The notes: generated by a model not told the origin, from the letters alone. DNA of 64,000 bases from Sarcina sp034439435 (GCF_034439435.1 NZ_JAPCKJ010000001.1:806001-870000), one strand, 5' to 3'. Counted from the stretch's first letter, positions 51,018-61,063 are shown. Program-made: numbers and translations.

Positions 51018-51733
51018 TATTTTTTACCTCTTTCTTTAACTGATAAAAGTAAAAACTTTGGTATAGAGCCTAATCTCTTTATTCTCCAAGGTTCCTTAGC
51101 TACTCTATAAAGCCACTCCATGCCAATATTAATCATAAATTCCGGTGCTCTATTTACATTACCAGCCATAACATCAAAACTACCACCAACACCCATAAAA
51201 ACTTTACAGCAAAGTTTATCTTTATATTTTTCTATAAATATCTCTTGTCTTGGAGCTCCCATTGCAACAAAAATTATATCAGCTTTGCTTTCATTAATTT
51301 TTTCTATTAAATCATTGCAATTTTCTAAATCAAAAAAACCATTATTACTTCCAACTACATTTATTCCTTTATAGTTATTCTCTATTTTTTCTTTACATGC
51401 AATAAGAGTTTCTTCTTTAGCTCCTAATAAAAATACTTTTAATCCACTTTCTTTAGCTTCCTCTAAAAGCATATTCATAACTTCAATACCAGCTATTTTT
51501 TCTTTTATTTCTATGCCGTTTATCTTAGCTGCAAGAAGTGTTCCAACTCCATCTGGAATTATTAAGGCATCTTCTTCAGTAAAGCTATTTCTTAAAAATT
51601 CATTGTTTATACCATTAAATAAAACCTCTGGATTTCCAGATATTATGTTGACTCTTTCTTTATTTTTTATTTCTTCTAAAAGTTTCTTTTTATCCTCTGA
51701 AAATATCCTATATCCTAATAACTCCCTATACAT
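51017..51733 (-). CDS. WecG/TagA/CpsF-family glycosyltransferase
   Basis: 238-aa GT26-family enzyme. Typical motifs are ALIIPDGVGTLLAAKINGIE, GLKVFLLGAKEETLIACKEK and IIFVAMGAPRQEIFIEKYKD. TagA adds ManNAc to undecaprenyl-PP-GlcNAc at the start of wall teichoic acid linkage-unit synthesis; relatives act in capsule or lipid-linked antigens. The N- and C-termini are complete, with a C-terminal membrane-binding basic tail (KEPWRIKRLGSIPKFLLLSV). It is followed directly by the GT4-like gene and preceded by the TPR gene. Confidence 0.92.
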   Translation of the reverse strand: MYRELLGYRIFSEDKKKLLEEIKNKERVNIISGNPEVLFNGINNEFLRNSFTEEDALIIPDGVGTLLAAKINGIEIKEKIAGIEVMNMLLEEAKESGLKVFLLGAKEETLIACKEKIENNYKGINVVGSNNGFFDLENCNDLIEKINESKADIIFVAMGAPRQEIFIEKYKDKLCCKVFMGVGGSFDVMAGNVNRAPEFMINIGMEWLYRVAKEPWRIKRLGSIPKFLLLSVKERGKK

Positions 51734-51749
51734 ATCTCGCTCCTAAAGG

Positions 51750-52847
51750 CTATTTAATATTATTATTTTTCATAAATGTTTCTATTTCTTTTACTATCTC
51801 ATCATCCTTATTAATAGCTTTAGCTATATCTAAATGCTGTTTAGCATCTTCAATCATCCCTGCATTTAAATAACAAACTATTAAATTAGTACAAATCTCT
51901 ATATCTCTTGTACTTTCAAAGGCTTTTCTTAAGTATTTAACAGCCTCATCATATATACCTAATGAAGCATAGTTTATTCCCATTTCATTAACAGCTTCAA
52001 CTATACTATCATCAATAGCTAAGCATTCATTTAAATAATAAATTGCCTTTTCAAAATTCCCTAATCTTCTATAAGCTGTAGCAATATAGTATCTTAGTAT
52101 AGCATTATCTTGAAACTTATCTGCTAAAGGAATAAGTCTTTTTAAAGCATCTTCTGGCTCTTCTAATAATTCTTCTTTTCCTTCTTCATAATCAGCTGAA
52201 TCCTTTATTTCATTATATAAAACCTCAACTATTTCGTTTCTTTCTCCACCCTTAGCTAAATATTCATTTATATCAACATAAGCCTTATCATATTGTCCCA
52301 TATCATTGTAAGCTATTGCTGAATAAAGGTATGGAAGTGCTAAGTCACTTCTATGAGCCTTACATTTATCACATATTTCTAATTGAGTTTCATTATAAGA
52401 CTTATTTTTCTCTCTTAAGGATTCACATATTAATAAAAGATTTTCATAAACATCAGTATCATCAGAAATCTCGTTTAATCCTTTTAAAAGCATGAAAGCC
52501 TCAACCATATTTCCATCTTTAACCTTATCAGCTACTATTTTTTTCACACATGGAATAGCATCATCTATTAATGGAATTAACTTTTTATAATCTTCATTAA
52601 ATCTAAAATCTTTATCTCCGCCTAAAGCAAAAAACATGCCTTCAACTAAATAGTTTATTTGTAGTGATTCTAACTTATATCCACTCTTTATATCACTTGA
52701 TAAATGTCTTGGATCTATAGGAACATACAATTCTTTTATATTTACTTCCTTTTGATCTTTACCTAAACTTTTAATAAGCCCATTCCCATCTACTTCTAAA
52801 AATAAAAGTTGTGATAACTTCTCTTTTGCAAATGTATTAAAACTCAT
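51750..52847 (-). CDS. Tetratricopeptide repeat protein
   Basis: 365 aa, no signal or membrane segment. At least four TPR units are visible in the second half: LPYLYSAIAYNDMGQYDKAY, AILRYYIATAYRRLGNFEKA, IVEAVNEMGINYASLGIYDE and EICTNLIVCYLNAGMIEDAK. The N-terminal 110 residues are not a TPR match and I do not recognise them. TPR proteins mediate protein contacts. It lies 16 nt upstream of the wecG/tagA-like gene, suggesting the three genes work together in surface-polymer assembly, but this is inferred from position only. Confidence 0.85.
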   Translation of the reverse strand: MSFNTFAKEKLSQLLFLEVDGNGLIKSLGKDQKEVNIKELYVPIDPRHLSSDIKSGYKLESLQINYLVEGMFFALGGDKDFRFNEDYKKLIPLIDDAIPCVKKIVADKVKDGNMVEAFMLLKGLNEISDDTDVYENLLLICESLREKNKSYNETQLEICDKCKAHRSDLALPYLYSAIAYNDMGQYDKAYVDINEYLAKGGERNEIVEVLYNEIKDSADYEEGKEELLEEPEDALKRLIPLADKFQDNAILRYYIATAYRRLGNFEKAIYYLNECLAIDDSIVEAVNEMGINYASLGIYDEAVKYLRKAFESTRDIEICTNLIVCYLNAGMIEDAKQHLDIAKAINKDDEIVKEIETFMKNNNIK

Positions 52848-53050
52848 ATCTCTATCTCCTTAACTAACTTTTACTAACTATTTTAATTCTATCTAAAAAT
52901 AAAATTTATAAACCTAAATTTATTATACATCATAAATTTCGAACTATATTTTATCACAAAATAAAATTTAGTTCACCTTAATATGTATTAGTTATATATT
53001 ATAACACTTTAATCATCTCTTTGGTGTAGTCCTATTTAAAAATATAAAAA

Positions 53051-53073
53051 GAGCTGTATAAAATATACAGCTC
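53051..53073 (-). terminator. Intrinsic terminator after the phosphoglucomutase gene
   Basis: GAGCTGTATA (53051-53060) and TATACAGCTC (53064-53073) pair perfectly, with TTTTTATATTTTT following on the minus strand. It lies 15 nt past the stop. Confidence 0.93.
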
Positions 53074-53088
53074 CTTATCTCACCTAGA

Positions 53089-54816
53089 CTATTTTAGCTT
53101 AGTATTGATTACTTCCATTATAGCATTTTTGAAAGTTTCAGTTTTTTCTTTTGAATCCTCTAAGCTTGAACCTTTTACTGATAAGTAAACTTTCATCTTA
53201 GGCTCTGTGCCTGAAGGTCTTACAACAAACCATGAATCATCTTCTAAAACATATTTTAAAACATTTGACTTTGGAAGATTAATCTCTTTTTCTTCTCCTG
53301 TTAAATTATTTACTTCTTTGCTTAACTTATAATCAAAAGATATAACAACCTTAACACCATTTATTTCTTTTAAAGTTTCATTTCTTAAGCCATCTATGCA
53401 CTTAGCAATTTGTTCTTGTCCTTCTTTTCCTGCAAGCTCTATTGATACTAAGCTTTCTTTGAAATAACCATATTTGTTATAAAGCTCTATTAAACCATCA
53501 TAAAGAGTTTTTCCTTGCCCTTTATAGTATAAAGTCATTTCAGCTATTAGCATTGAAGCTACAACAGCATCTTTATCTCTAGCAAATGTACCTGCTAAGT
53601 ATCCATAACTTTCTTCAAATCCAAATAAGTATTGATTTGAACCTGACTCTTCAAACTCTTTTATTTTTTCTCCTATATATTTAAATCCTGTTAATGTGTC
53701 TATTAATGTTACACCATATTCCTCAGCCATCTTTCTAACTGATTCTGTAGTAACTATAGTTTTTATAACAGCTCCATTTTCAGGTAACTCATTCATTTCT
53801 TTTAATGAACTTAAAATGTAATTAGTTAATAACATACCTGTTTGGTTACCACTTAAAACTTGATATTCTCCCTCATTGTCCTTAACAACAACACCTATTC
53901 TATCACAGTCAGGATCTGTTCCAAATATTATATCTGGTTGAATTTCTTTAGCCATATCTAAAGCTAATTCAAACACTTTTGGATCCTCTGGATTTGGATA
54001 TGGTGCAGTTGGGAAGTTTCCGTTTGGTAATTCTTGCTCTTTAACAACGAAAACATTCTCATATCCAAGCTCACTTAATATTCTTCTTACAGGAATGTTT
54101 CCTGAACCATGGATTGGAGTATATATTATTTTTAAATCTTTAGCATGCTCTTTAACTAGTTCTTTTCTTATAGTTAAAGTTTTTAAAGCATCCATATATT
54201 TTTTATCTATTTCTTCGCCAATGTAAACTAAAAGACCTTTTTCTAAGGCTTCTTCTTCACTCATTGTTTTTATGTTGGCATAATCTGTAATTTCATTAAC
54301 ATATCCAATAACAGCTTTAGCAGGAGCATCTGTTAACTGACATCCATCATCTCCATAAACTTTATATCCATTATATTGCTTTGGATTATGTGATGCTGTT
54401 ATAACAATACCACCATTACAATTTAATTCTCTAACTGCAAAGGATAACATTGGAGTTGGTCTTAAAGATTCAAAAAGGTTAACTTTGATTCCATTTGCAC
54501 AAAGAGTTAATGCTGCTGCCTTTGCAAATTCCTTAGACATATTTCTTGAATCATAAGCTATTGCAACTGATTTATTTCCATCATAATTATCATTTAAATA
54601 ATCAGCAAACCCTTGAGTAGCTTTTCCAACTGTATAGATATTCATTCTATTAGTTCCAGCACCAATTATTCCTCTTAATCCACCAGTACCAAAATCTAAT
54701 TCTTTGTAAAATCTATCTTCAATTTCTTTTTCATCTGATATCGTTCTTAATTCATCTTTTATTTCTTCTGAAATACTACTAGAGTTTAACCATTCTTCAT
54801 ATCTTTCTTTATACAC
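53089..54816 (-). CDS. pgcA: Phosphoglucomutase/phosphomannomutase (PgcA type)
   Basis: 575-aa alpha-D-phosphohexomutase interconverting glucose 1- and 6-phosphate, feeding UDP-glucose and wall or capsule sugars. The active serine is in GGIVITASHNPKQYNGYKVY, the metal loop in FGTDPDCDRIGVV, the sugar loop in LFGFEESYGYLAG and the phosphate loop in VRPSGTEPKMKVY. The start used is the GTG at 54816 (MYKERYEEWL), preceded by AAAGGGGAGAGAGCGCA. The frame is open to an ATG 11 codons earlier, but that ATG lacks a ribosome site. Confidence 0.94.
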   Translation of the reverse strand: MYKERYEEWLNSSSISEEIKDELRTISDEKEIEDRFYKELDFGTGGLRGIIGAGTNRMNIYTVGKATQGFADYLNDNYDGNKSVAIAYDSRNMSKEFAKAAALTLCANGIKVNLFESLRPTPMLSFAVRELNCNGGIVITASHNPKQYNGYKVYGDDGCQLTDAPAKAVIGYVNEITDYANIKTMSEEEALEKGLLVYIGEEIDKKYMDALKTLTIRKELVKEHAKDLKIIYTPIHGSGNIPVRRILSELGYENVFVVKEQELPNGNFPTAPYPNPEDPKVFELALDMAKEIQPDIIFGTDPDCDRIGVVVKDNEGEYQVLSGNQTGMLLTNYILSSLKEMNELPENGAVIKTIVTTESVRKMAEEYGVTLIDTLTGFKYIGEKIKEFEESGSNQYLFGFEESYGYLAGTFARDKDAVVASMLIAEMTLYYKGQGKTLYDGLIELYNKYGYFKESLVSIELAGKEGQEQIAKCIDGLRNETLKEINGVKVVISFDYKLSKEVNNLTGEEKEINLPKSNVLKYVLEDDSWFVVRPSGTEPKMKVYLSVKGSSLEDSKEKTETFKNAIMEVINTKLK

Positions 54817-54890
54817 TGCGCTCTCTCCCCTTTTGTATTTTATTTCCACAGATATTATACTACATTATTTTATAATATGAAAATAAAAAA

Positions 54891-54931
54891 ATTGAGAATG
54901 GAATTATTTTACTATCAATTCCATTCTCAAT
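54891..54931 (-). terminator. Intrinsic terminator after rplY/ctc
   Basis: ATTGAGAATGGAATT (54891-54905) and AATTCCATTCTCAAT (54917-54931) form a perfect 15-bp stem, followed on the minus strand by TTTTTTTATTTTC. It ends 10 nt after the L25 stop. Confidence 0.95.
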
Positions 54932-54940
54932 TTATTAATA

Positions 54941-55549
54941 TTAATTCTCTTTTTTAGCTCTATTCTCTTCTACTTGTTGATCCACAACTTCTTGAGTTAT
55001 TATTTTTTGATCATAGCTTATAGAAGCCACTACAGAATCGAAATCATCAACTACTGTTATCTCACTTCCACATTCGATATCAGAAACCTTGAACTGATCT
55101 CCTTTTTCGGCCTTTTCTACATTCAGTTCTACACACTTTGGAATATTATTAGGTGAACATTTTATCTTTATGCCCTCTTTATTTTTTTGTAGTACAGCAT
55201 CTATGTTATTTACATGAGCCTCACCAATATAATTTATAGGCACAGTTGTTACTATTTCTTCGTTTCCATCAACCTTTTCTAAATCTATATGTACAACCCT
55301 TCTACTTACAGGATCTCTTTGAACTTCTTTTATAAGTGTATTCATTTGTCCCTCTTGTGAATTTACATTTAAAACTCCATGCTCTCCAGCTACAGCAAGT
55401 GCATGATTAAGTTCTAGCTCTCCTATTTCAAATAAAAGATTATTCATTCCTTTTCCATATACAACTCCAGGAATTAATCCGTGTCTTCTGCTTCTTCTAC
55501 TTGAATGTCCAGTCTTCTTTTCTCTTTGATTTACATTTAAATTTTCCAT
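54941..55549 (-). CDS. rplY: 50S ribosomal protein L25 / general stress protein Ctc
   Basis: 202-aa long-form L25 (TL5/Ctc type), binding 5S rRNA. The N-terminal L25 domain (about residues 1-93, GHSSRRSRRHGLIPGVVYGK and VQRDPVSRRVVHIDLEKVDG) is followed by the C-terminal Ctc beta domain, ending EVVDQQVEENRAKKEN. Two ATG codons lie at 55555 and 55549. GGAGGGATGATT places the second at proper spacing, so 55549 is chosen. In Bacillus ctc is a sigma-B stress gene; no sigma-B-type promoter was recognised here. Confidence 0.95.
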   Translation of the reverse strand: MENLNVNQREKKTGHSSRRSRRHGLIPGVVYGKGMNNLLFEIGELELNHALAVAGEHGVLNVNSQEGQMNTLIKEVQRDPVSRRVVHIDLEKVDGNEEIVTTVPINYIGEAHVNNIDAVLQKNKEGIKIKCSPNNIPKCVELNVEKAEKGDQFKVSDIECGSEITVVDDFDSVVASISYDQKIITQEVVDQQVEENRAKKEN

Positions 55550-55614
55550 AATCATCCCTCCTTTTAAGTATTATTTCCGAAAAGGCTCTTATTATTCACC
55601 TTAAAAGTAAAAAA

Positions 55615-55735
55615 AGAAGAGACTATATCAAAAGTTAAACAATAAAACTTATAAATAATATGAAGAGAATATCTAGCAATTCTCTGAATATATTTATAAG
55701 TTTTATTTTAAGTTATTTTTGATACAGCATCTTCT
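55615..55735. repeat. Family B palindromic element, short copy
   Basis: 121 nt forming one long imperfect hairpin: AGAAGAGACTATATCAAAAG on the left pairs with the TTTTTGATACAGCATCTTCT end. The inner AAACTTATAAATA arms are also complementary, and AGAGAAT/ATTCTCT closes an 8-nt loop. Its reverse complement matches the two arms of the 28842-29082 element without the 121-nt insert. It lies 12 nt past the beta-galactosidase stop, and no other terminator is present there, so it may act as one. The rest of the 198-nt gap to rplY shows only a ribosome site. Confidence 0.82.
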
Positions 55736-55747
55736 ATTAATTATTAT

Positions 55748-58700
55748 TTAGTTTAATGCTTTACGACTTGTAAAATCTAATTCATAATGATCTATTTTTT
55801 CATCTTTATTTAAATCATATTTTTCAATAGTTTCCCATTCGTCAGCATTATCTGTTGAATTCTTTCCGTAATGTTTAGAAACCATAGCTAAATCACCGAT
55901 TTCAAATTTACCATTTTCATTTAGATCACCTGTAGTTCCAGTTATTTTTAGACTTTCAAATTTTTCTAAAGTAGCATTTAATGAAAGTTTAACATTTTCT
56001 TTCTCTTCATTTGAAGATTCGCTATTATTATAAACTTCCTCTGCTAAAACTATAGCCTTTTCTAACTCACTCTTAGAGCCACTATGATATTCTCCAACAT
56101 TAACTCCTTCAACTGCATTATTGTGTATTTCCTTAGCATTATTTATTAATGTTCCTAATTCTTCATCAGCAACCTTAACCTCATAAGTGAACATTGCATT
56201 GGCCCAATCAGTATGATCTTCCCAGTCATGTCCATTCTTTAAAGTTTTTAGAGTTATCTTAGAAGCTCCTTTTATATCTAGCTTAATATTCTTAGATCTT
56301 TCTCCTGGTTTAACAACACCACTATCATATACTTCTTCACCATCTACTAAAACTTTGAATATAGCTCCATCACTCTTAGAACCTGTTTCAGTATCTAAGC
56401 CAATGTAAGATTCAAAATAATCATAATCTTTACCTGAAACATCGTAGACAATAGTTGAATCTGTATGTGTTCCTAATCCTTTTTCAAAACTCATAGACTT
56501 TAATCCATCAGTTAATCTTATTTGATTTCCATCAACTGAAGTATCTTTCTTTGGAGTACTCCATCCTTGATTTGCACTTTCCCAATCTAAATCACTTGCA
56601 TATTCTCCTCTAGCTACGTTAACCGTTGCAATAGTTTCAAGGTTTTTACCATTAACCTCAGCTACTCCATTAACTTTTATTACCCCTTCTTTTGAGTAAT
56701 CCTCTTCTAAAATTTCATCCCAAATTACATTAGTAACTACCTTCTCACCGTCAGTATAAACTATTTCTACTGAATTAGGTAAAACTGGTTCTTTACCTAT
56801 TATTGTTTGAACATCTATTTTATCAGCCTCAACAATATCTCTAACAGTTATATTAGCAGTTATTTTATTTGAAGTTCCCTTAATTGTTCCTTCTACTTGG
56901 AAAGTTCCAATCTTACTGTATGACTCAGGATCTATTTCATTCCAAGTTATGCCTACTTCTTTCAATGCTCCATCAGTAAGTTCTACCTGTGTTTTCTTTG
57001 GTAAAACTGGTGCTTCTCCAACTAAAGTTTTTACTTCTATACTTTCCTGTTCTCCCTTAACCTCGTAAGGAGCATCTAATTTATTTAATTCCATCGGTGA
57101 TTGAGCCTCTGTATTAATAGGTCTTAACACCATTCTATATACGTAATCTTGATTTGGATAAAGAGTATATTCTGGTTTTGGTCTAGCACCCCAGGCATCA
57201 TCTCCACCTACTCCCATTTGTCTATAGTTAACATTAACCACAACATCCTCTGATTTTACAAGTTCATGAGGATGCTTCTTACTTCCAAGTTCCTCTTCTG
57301 TGTAATGAAGAGCTGATGCTTCTACATAAGGATCTCCTGAAACCATTAATCCAACTCCATCATTATTAGTAAGAGTCATCCATCTTATATCAGTTTTATT
57401 TCCCATTTCTGATGGCTCTATATATTTAAAGAATTGATCTTCTACAGTTGAACTATATACTCCTACATGAGCTCCTTTATTTCTATCCCAATAGTTTTCT
57501 TGAGGTCCTCTTCCATACCAGTCTAAGTTTTCAAATTCAGCTGGCATATTAAATTCCATTCCAATGGCAGGAATCTCTGGTAGATTTGAAGCTCCTGGAT
57601 TAAGTTCAGAAGTTATAACAACCTCTCCATCTCCATAAACTTTTATTATATTTTTATAGTTTGAAGCCGTTGTAGTCGGTAAAGTAGCACTTGCTTCTAT
57701 TGTTACAAACTTTCCACTTTCATCCTCTGTAACAGTAACATTACCTATTGTTCTATTTTTACCTGCATTCTTCCATGTTCCTGTTCTATTTGGCATTCCA
57801 TTTTCTTTATCATTATCAACTGGCGCTCTCCAAAAATCAGGTTCTATTGGAGCACTTAATAATTCTTTTCCATTGTTTTTGAAAGAATCAATGTTACCTT
57901 TAACCTTATTGAAGTTTAATTCGAAATCAGTTCCTCTTAAAGTTAAATTAGTATCATCGTTATTAGTTATTTCAACATCATTCATTGAAGCAACATCTAC
58001 TACATCCTTACTTTCCTCTGAAAAATCAATTCCAAATTGTTCTGTAGCTATTATATGCCCTGCATTAGCCCACTTTTCATCCTCTAAAGTTTCAAATCTT
58101 ATATTTAACCAATACTCTGCTCCATTATCTATAGATTCTGGTCTATTTAAATCAATCTGAACATTGGTTCTTTCAAGTGGACTTATATCTAAGTTCATTT
58201 CTCCACTTTGAACAACTTCATCATCCTTATTTAATTCCCAAACCATCTTATATTCATTAAGATTAGTAAATAAGAATTCATTTTCTATCTCTATTAATCC
58301 TTCAGCAGCATTTACATTATTTATTTCTATATTTTGATAACCATACTTAACCTCTTTAAGTTGTGGCTTTTCTTCTCTCTCAGCTGTAATCATTCCATTT
58401 GCACAGAAGTTATCATCATTAGGATTATCTCCCCAATCTCCGCCATAAGCTAAATACTTAGTTGATCCATCTTGAGAAGTACTTTCTTCCTTCCACTCTT
58501 CAAAGTCCATCCATAAAACAGTGTTTTCATCTGGCTTTCTATTTTCATCATTTAATTCATCTTTGCTTAAGGCTCTATTGTATACACGTACAGAGTCTAT
58601 AGCAGCATTACTTCTACTATTCTTTTGAGCATCTCCTCCTATTGTTAATGGATAATTACTCGCTGTAATTGAACCTGTGTAGTTTGTCGATGCAACTTCC

Positions 58701-61003
58701 TCTCCATCTATATAAAGTTTAAGTTGGTTTCCATCAAAAGTACCTGCAATCTTATGCCAATTATTTACCCAATCACTTGGTATCTCCATAGTCTTAGCAG
58801 CAACCCACTCACTTCCATTAGCATCATAAATAAAGAATTCTATTGCTCTCTTACCAGTATGTTGGAAGTTAGCTGTTTCCTTTATAGCAAATTGAGTATC
58901 TCCTTTTGCTACAAAAACATTGTCTTGATTACCACCTTCCGGTTTAACCCATGCTTCTAAGGTTACTCCTTTTCCAGTAACATTTAATTCATCAGCTTGA
59001 TCAAAAGTCATATAACCTTTAAATCCTTGTCCATCTTTTCCCTCAACAGCTTCTCCTTCCTTAGGAATTCCTTTAAAGCCATTAGAACTAGAATCAGGTG
59101 AGTATTTAATTGTCTCTACATCTTTATATAAAGCTTGGTCAACCCAGTCCCATATAAATCCACCTTGGAGATTATCATACTTTTCAAAGGCCTCCATGTA
59201 TTGATCAAAGTTACCATTACTATTTCCCATAGCATGAGCATATTCACAAAGTATGAAAGGTTTGCCCCCTTGCTTTCCTATGTTTTCAACCGCATTTGGA
59301 CTTAAATACATGTGACTATATATATCAGAAACTGTAGGATCACTATAATCTCCCTCGTAATGGACAGGTCTTGTTGTATCATTATCGTGTATCCAATCAG
59401 ATAAAATATTAAATGTTTCTCCTCCACCAGCTTCATTTCCTAAGGACCATATGACAATAGATGCATGGTTTTGATCTCTTTGAACCATATTTTTAACTCT
59501 ATCTAGACAAGCTCCAAACCATTCTGGCATATCTCCTGGTAGATAGTTTCTAACTCCATGAGATTCTATATTAGCCTCTCCAACTAGATATAATCCATAC
59601 TCATCACATAATTCTAAGAATGCTGTATTATTTGGATAATGAGATGTTCTAACTGAATTTATATTATTTGCCTTCATTAACTCAATATCTTGTATCATAC
59701 TTTCAATAGAAACAGCTCTTCCGTCATTTGGATCTGTTTCATGCCTATTAACCCCTTTAAACATTATAGGCTGTCCATTTATAAGCATTTGCTCTCCATG
59801 TATCTTGAACTCTCTGAATCCTATCTTTGTACTTGTAGCCTCAACTTCATTTCCATCCTTATCTTTTAAGGATAAAACCATAGTATATAAATTCGGATCT
59901 TCTGCTGACCATTTTTTAGGATTTTTAACGTCTACATTAGCTGTTAACTTAACTTTAGTGGCTTCACTATTATAATCTGTTGCTCCATTGAAATCGGTAC
60001 TCATTGTTATTGGAGCATCTAAAACCTCTTCATAATTTTCATCATAAAGCTTAGCCTCTACAGTGTACTCTTCATTGTTTTTCAAATAATTTGTAAGCTC
60101 CACATCCAATTTTAAGTTGGCATCTGTATATGTGTCATCTAACTCCGTTTCTATTTTAAAATCTCTAATTTTAACTTCTGGTGTAGAATATATTGAAACA
60201 TCTCTAAAGATACCACTTAATCTTATAAAATCCTGATCTTCTAGCCAGCTACCATCACTCCATCTAAATACCTGAACAGAAACAGTATTTTCACCTTCTT
60301 TTAAGTAGTCAGTTATATCAAAATCATCTGCAGTGTAACTATCTTCTCCATATCCTACTTTATGTCCGTTAATCCAGAGGTAAAAAGCAGATTCAACTCC
60401 TTGGAAAGACATATAAACCCTTCTGCCTTCTTTCCAATTATCAGGAACTGTAAATGTTCTCTGATAAGTTCCTACTGGATTATATTCAGTTGGTGCATTA
60501 GGTGGCTTAGGATTCTCTCTTCCTGTCCAAGGATATGTTGTATTGGTATATATAGGATAGTCAAACCCTTCAGTTTGCCAGTTGCTTGGAACTTTTATCT
60601 TAGTCCATCCTGATGTTTCAAAACCGTTTTCATCAACTGCCGTAGGTCTATCTGCAGGCTTATCTACAATATTGAAATCCCACTCGCCATTTAAAAGTTT
60701 ATGGTACTCTGTATCAGTTCTTACCCCTCTCTCATTTACAGGTTTCTTAGAATCCTCTAAAGCTAATTCACTATTACTAAAAGAAGTGAATGATGCATGA
60801 GATTCTTCTCTATTAACTTGATAAATCTCAGGATTATTATTCCACTCTTCTCCGGTAAATTCCTCTCCTATAGTTGGCATTTCACTATCTGGATATTCCC
60901 TTGCATCTACACTCTTTCCCCCCAAAAATAATTGGTGTGATGTTGTAGCTAAAAAGCTGCCTAAAACAACTAGGGCTACAGTTCTCTTGCTCCCTTTTAA
61001 CAA
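55748..61003 (-). CDS. Secreted GH2 beta-galactosidase with inserted LamG, NPCBM, FIVAR and dockerin
   Basis: 1751-aa exported enzyme. It starts with TTG (GGGGGAGAAGAA before it) and a signal peptide (about residues 1-35). The GH2 sugar-binding, Ig-like and TIM-barrel domains follow, with acid/base E524 in WSLGNEAGGG and nucleophile E587 in ILCEYAHAMGNS. About 220 residues (620-845), including a LamG-like domain, are inserted between IWDWVDQAL and YLAYGGDWGDNPND, which are normally near neighbours in the barrel. After the beta-galactosidase C-domain come two Big_4-like repeats (about 1315-1465), an NPCBM/CBM51 (about 1468-1615), a FIVAR-like helical domain (about 1615-1688) and a dockerin with DLNENGKFEIGDL and DLNKDEKIDHYEL. 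It probably releases galactose from host glycans. Non-canonical dockerin-cohesin pairing between such enzymes is established for C. perfringens. Confidence 0.95.
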   Translation of the reverse strand: MLKGSKRTVALVVLGSFLATTSHQLFLGGKSVDAREYPDSEMPTIGEEFTGEEWNNNPEIYQVNREESHASFTSFSNSELALEDSKKPVNERGVRTDTEYHKLLNGEWDFNIVDKPADRPTAVDENGFETSGWTKIKVPSNWQTEGFDYPIYTNTTYPWTGRENPKPPNAPTEYNPVGTYQRTFTVPDNWKEGRRVYMSFQGVESAFYLWINGHKVGYGEDSYTADDFDITDYLKEGENTVSVQVFRWSDGSWLEDQDFIRLSGIFRDVSIYSTPEVKIRDFKIETELDDTYTDANLKLDVELTNYLKNNEEYTVEAKLYDENYEEVLDAPITMSTDFNGATDYNSEATKVKLTANVDVKNPKKWSAEDPNLYTMVLSLKDKDGNEVEATSTKIGFREFKIHGEQMLINGQPIMFKGVNRHETDPNDGRAVSIESMIQDIELMKANNINSVRTSHYPNNTAFLELCDEYGLYLVGEANIESHGVRNYLPGDMPEWFGACLDRVKNMVQRDQNHASIVIWSLGNEAGGGETFNILSDWIHDNDTTRPVHYEGDYSDPTVSDIYSHMYLSPNAVENIGKQGGKPFILCEYAHAMGNSNGNFDQYMEAFEKYDNLQGGFIWDWVDQALYKDVETIKYSPDSSSNGFKGIPKEGEAVEGKDGQGFKGYMTFDQADELNVTGKGVTLEAWVKPEGGNQDNVFVAKGDTQFAIKETANFQHTGKRAIEFFIYDANGSEWVAAKTMEIPSDWVNNWHKIAGTFDGNQLKLYIDGEEVASTNYTGSITASNYPLTIGGDAQKNSRSNAAIDSVRVYNRALSKDELNDENRKPDENTVLWMDFEEWKEESTSQDGSTKYLAYGGDWGDNPNDDNFCANGMITAEREEKPQLKEVKYGYQNIEINNVNAAEGLIEIENEFLFTNLNEYKMVWELNKDDEVVQSGEMNLDISPLERTNVQIDLNRPESIDNGAEYWLNIRFETLEDEKWANAGHIIATEQFGIDFSEESKDVVDVASMNDVEITNNDDTNLTLRGTDFELNFNKVKGNIDSFKNNGKELLSAPIEPDFWRAPVDNDKENGMPNRTGTWKNAGKNRTIGNVTVTEDESGKFVTIEASATLPTTTASNYKNIIKVYGDGEVVITSELNPGASNLPEIPAIGMEFNMPAEFENLDWYGRGPQENYWDRNKGAHVGVYSSTVEDQFFKYIEPSEMGNKTDIRWMTLTNNDGVGLMVSGDPYVEASALHYTEEELGSKKHPHELVKSEDVVVNVNYRQMGVGGDDAWGARPKPEYTLYPNQDYVYRMVLRPINTEAQSPMELNKLDAPYEVKGEQESIEVKTLVGEAPVLPKKTQVELTDGALKEVGITWNEIDPESYSKIGTFQVEGTIKGTSNKITANITVRDIVEADKIDVQTIIGKEPVLPNSVEIVYTDGEKVVTNVIWDEILEEDYSKEGVIKVNGVAEVNGKNLETIATVNVARGEYASDLDWESANQGWSTPKKDTSVDGNQIRLTDGLKSMSFEKGLGTHTDSTIVYDVSGKDYDYFESYIGLDTETGSKSDGAIFKVLVDGEEVYDSGVVKPGERSKNIKLDIKGASKITLKTLKNGHDWEDHTDWANAMFTYEVKVADEELGTLINNAKEIHNNAVEGVNVGEYHSGSKSELEKAIVLAEEVYNNSESSNEEKENVKLSLNATLEKFESLKITGTTGDLNENGKFEIGDLAMVSKHYGKNSTDNADEWETIEKYDLNKDEKIDHYELDFTSRKALN

Positions 61004-61063
61004 ATTCTTCTCCCCCTTTTAAATTTTTTTATATACTAGACAAAGTATTAAACTTTTAGTCAA

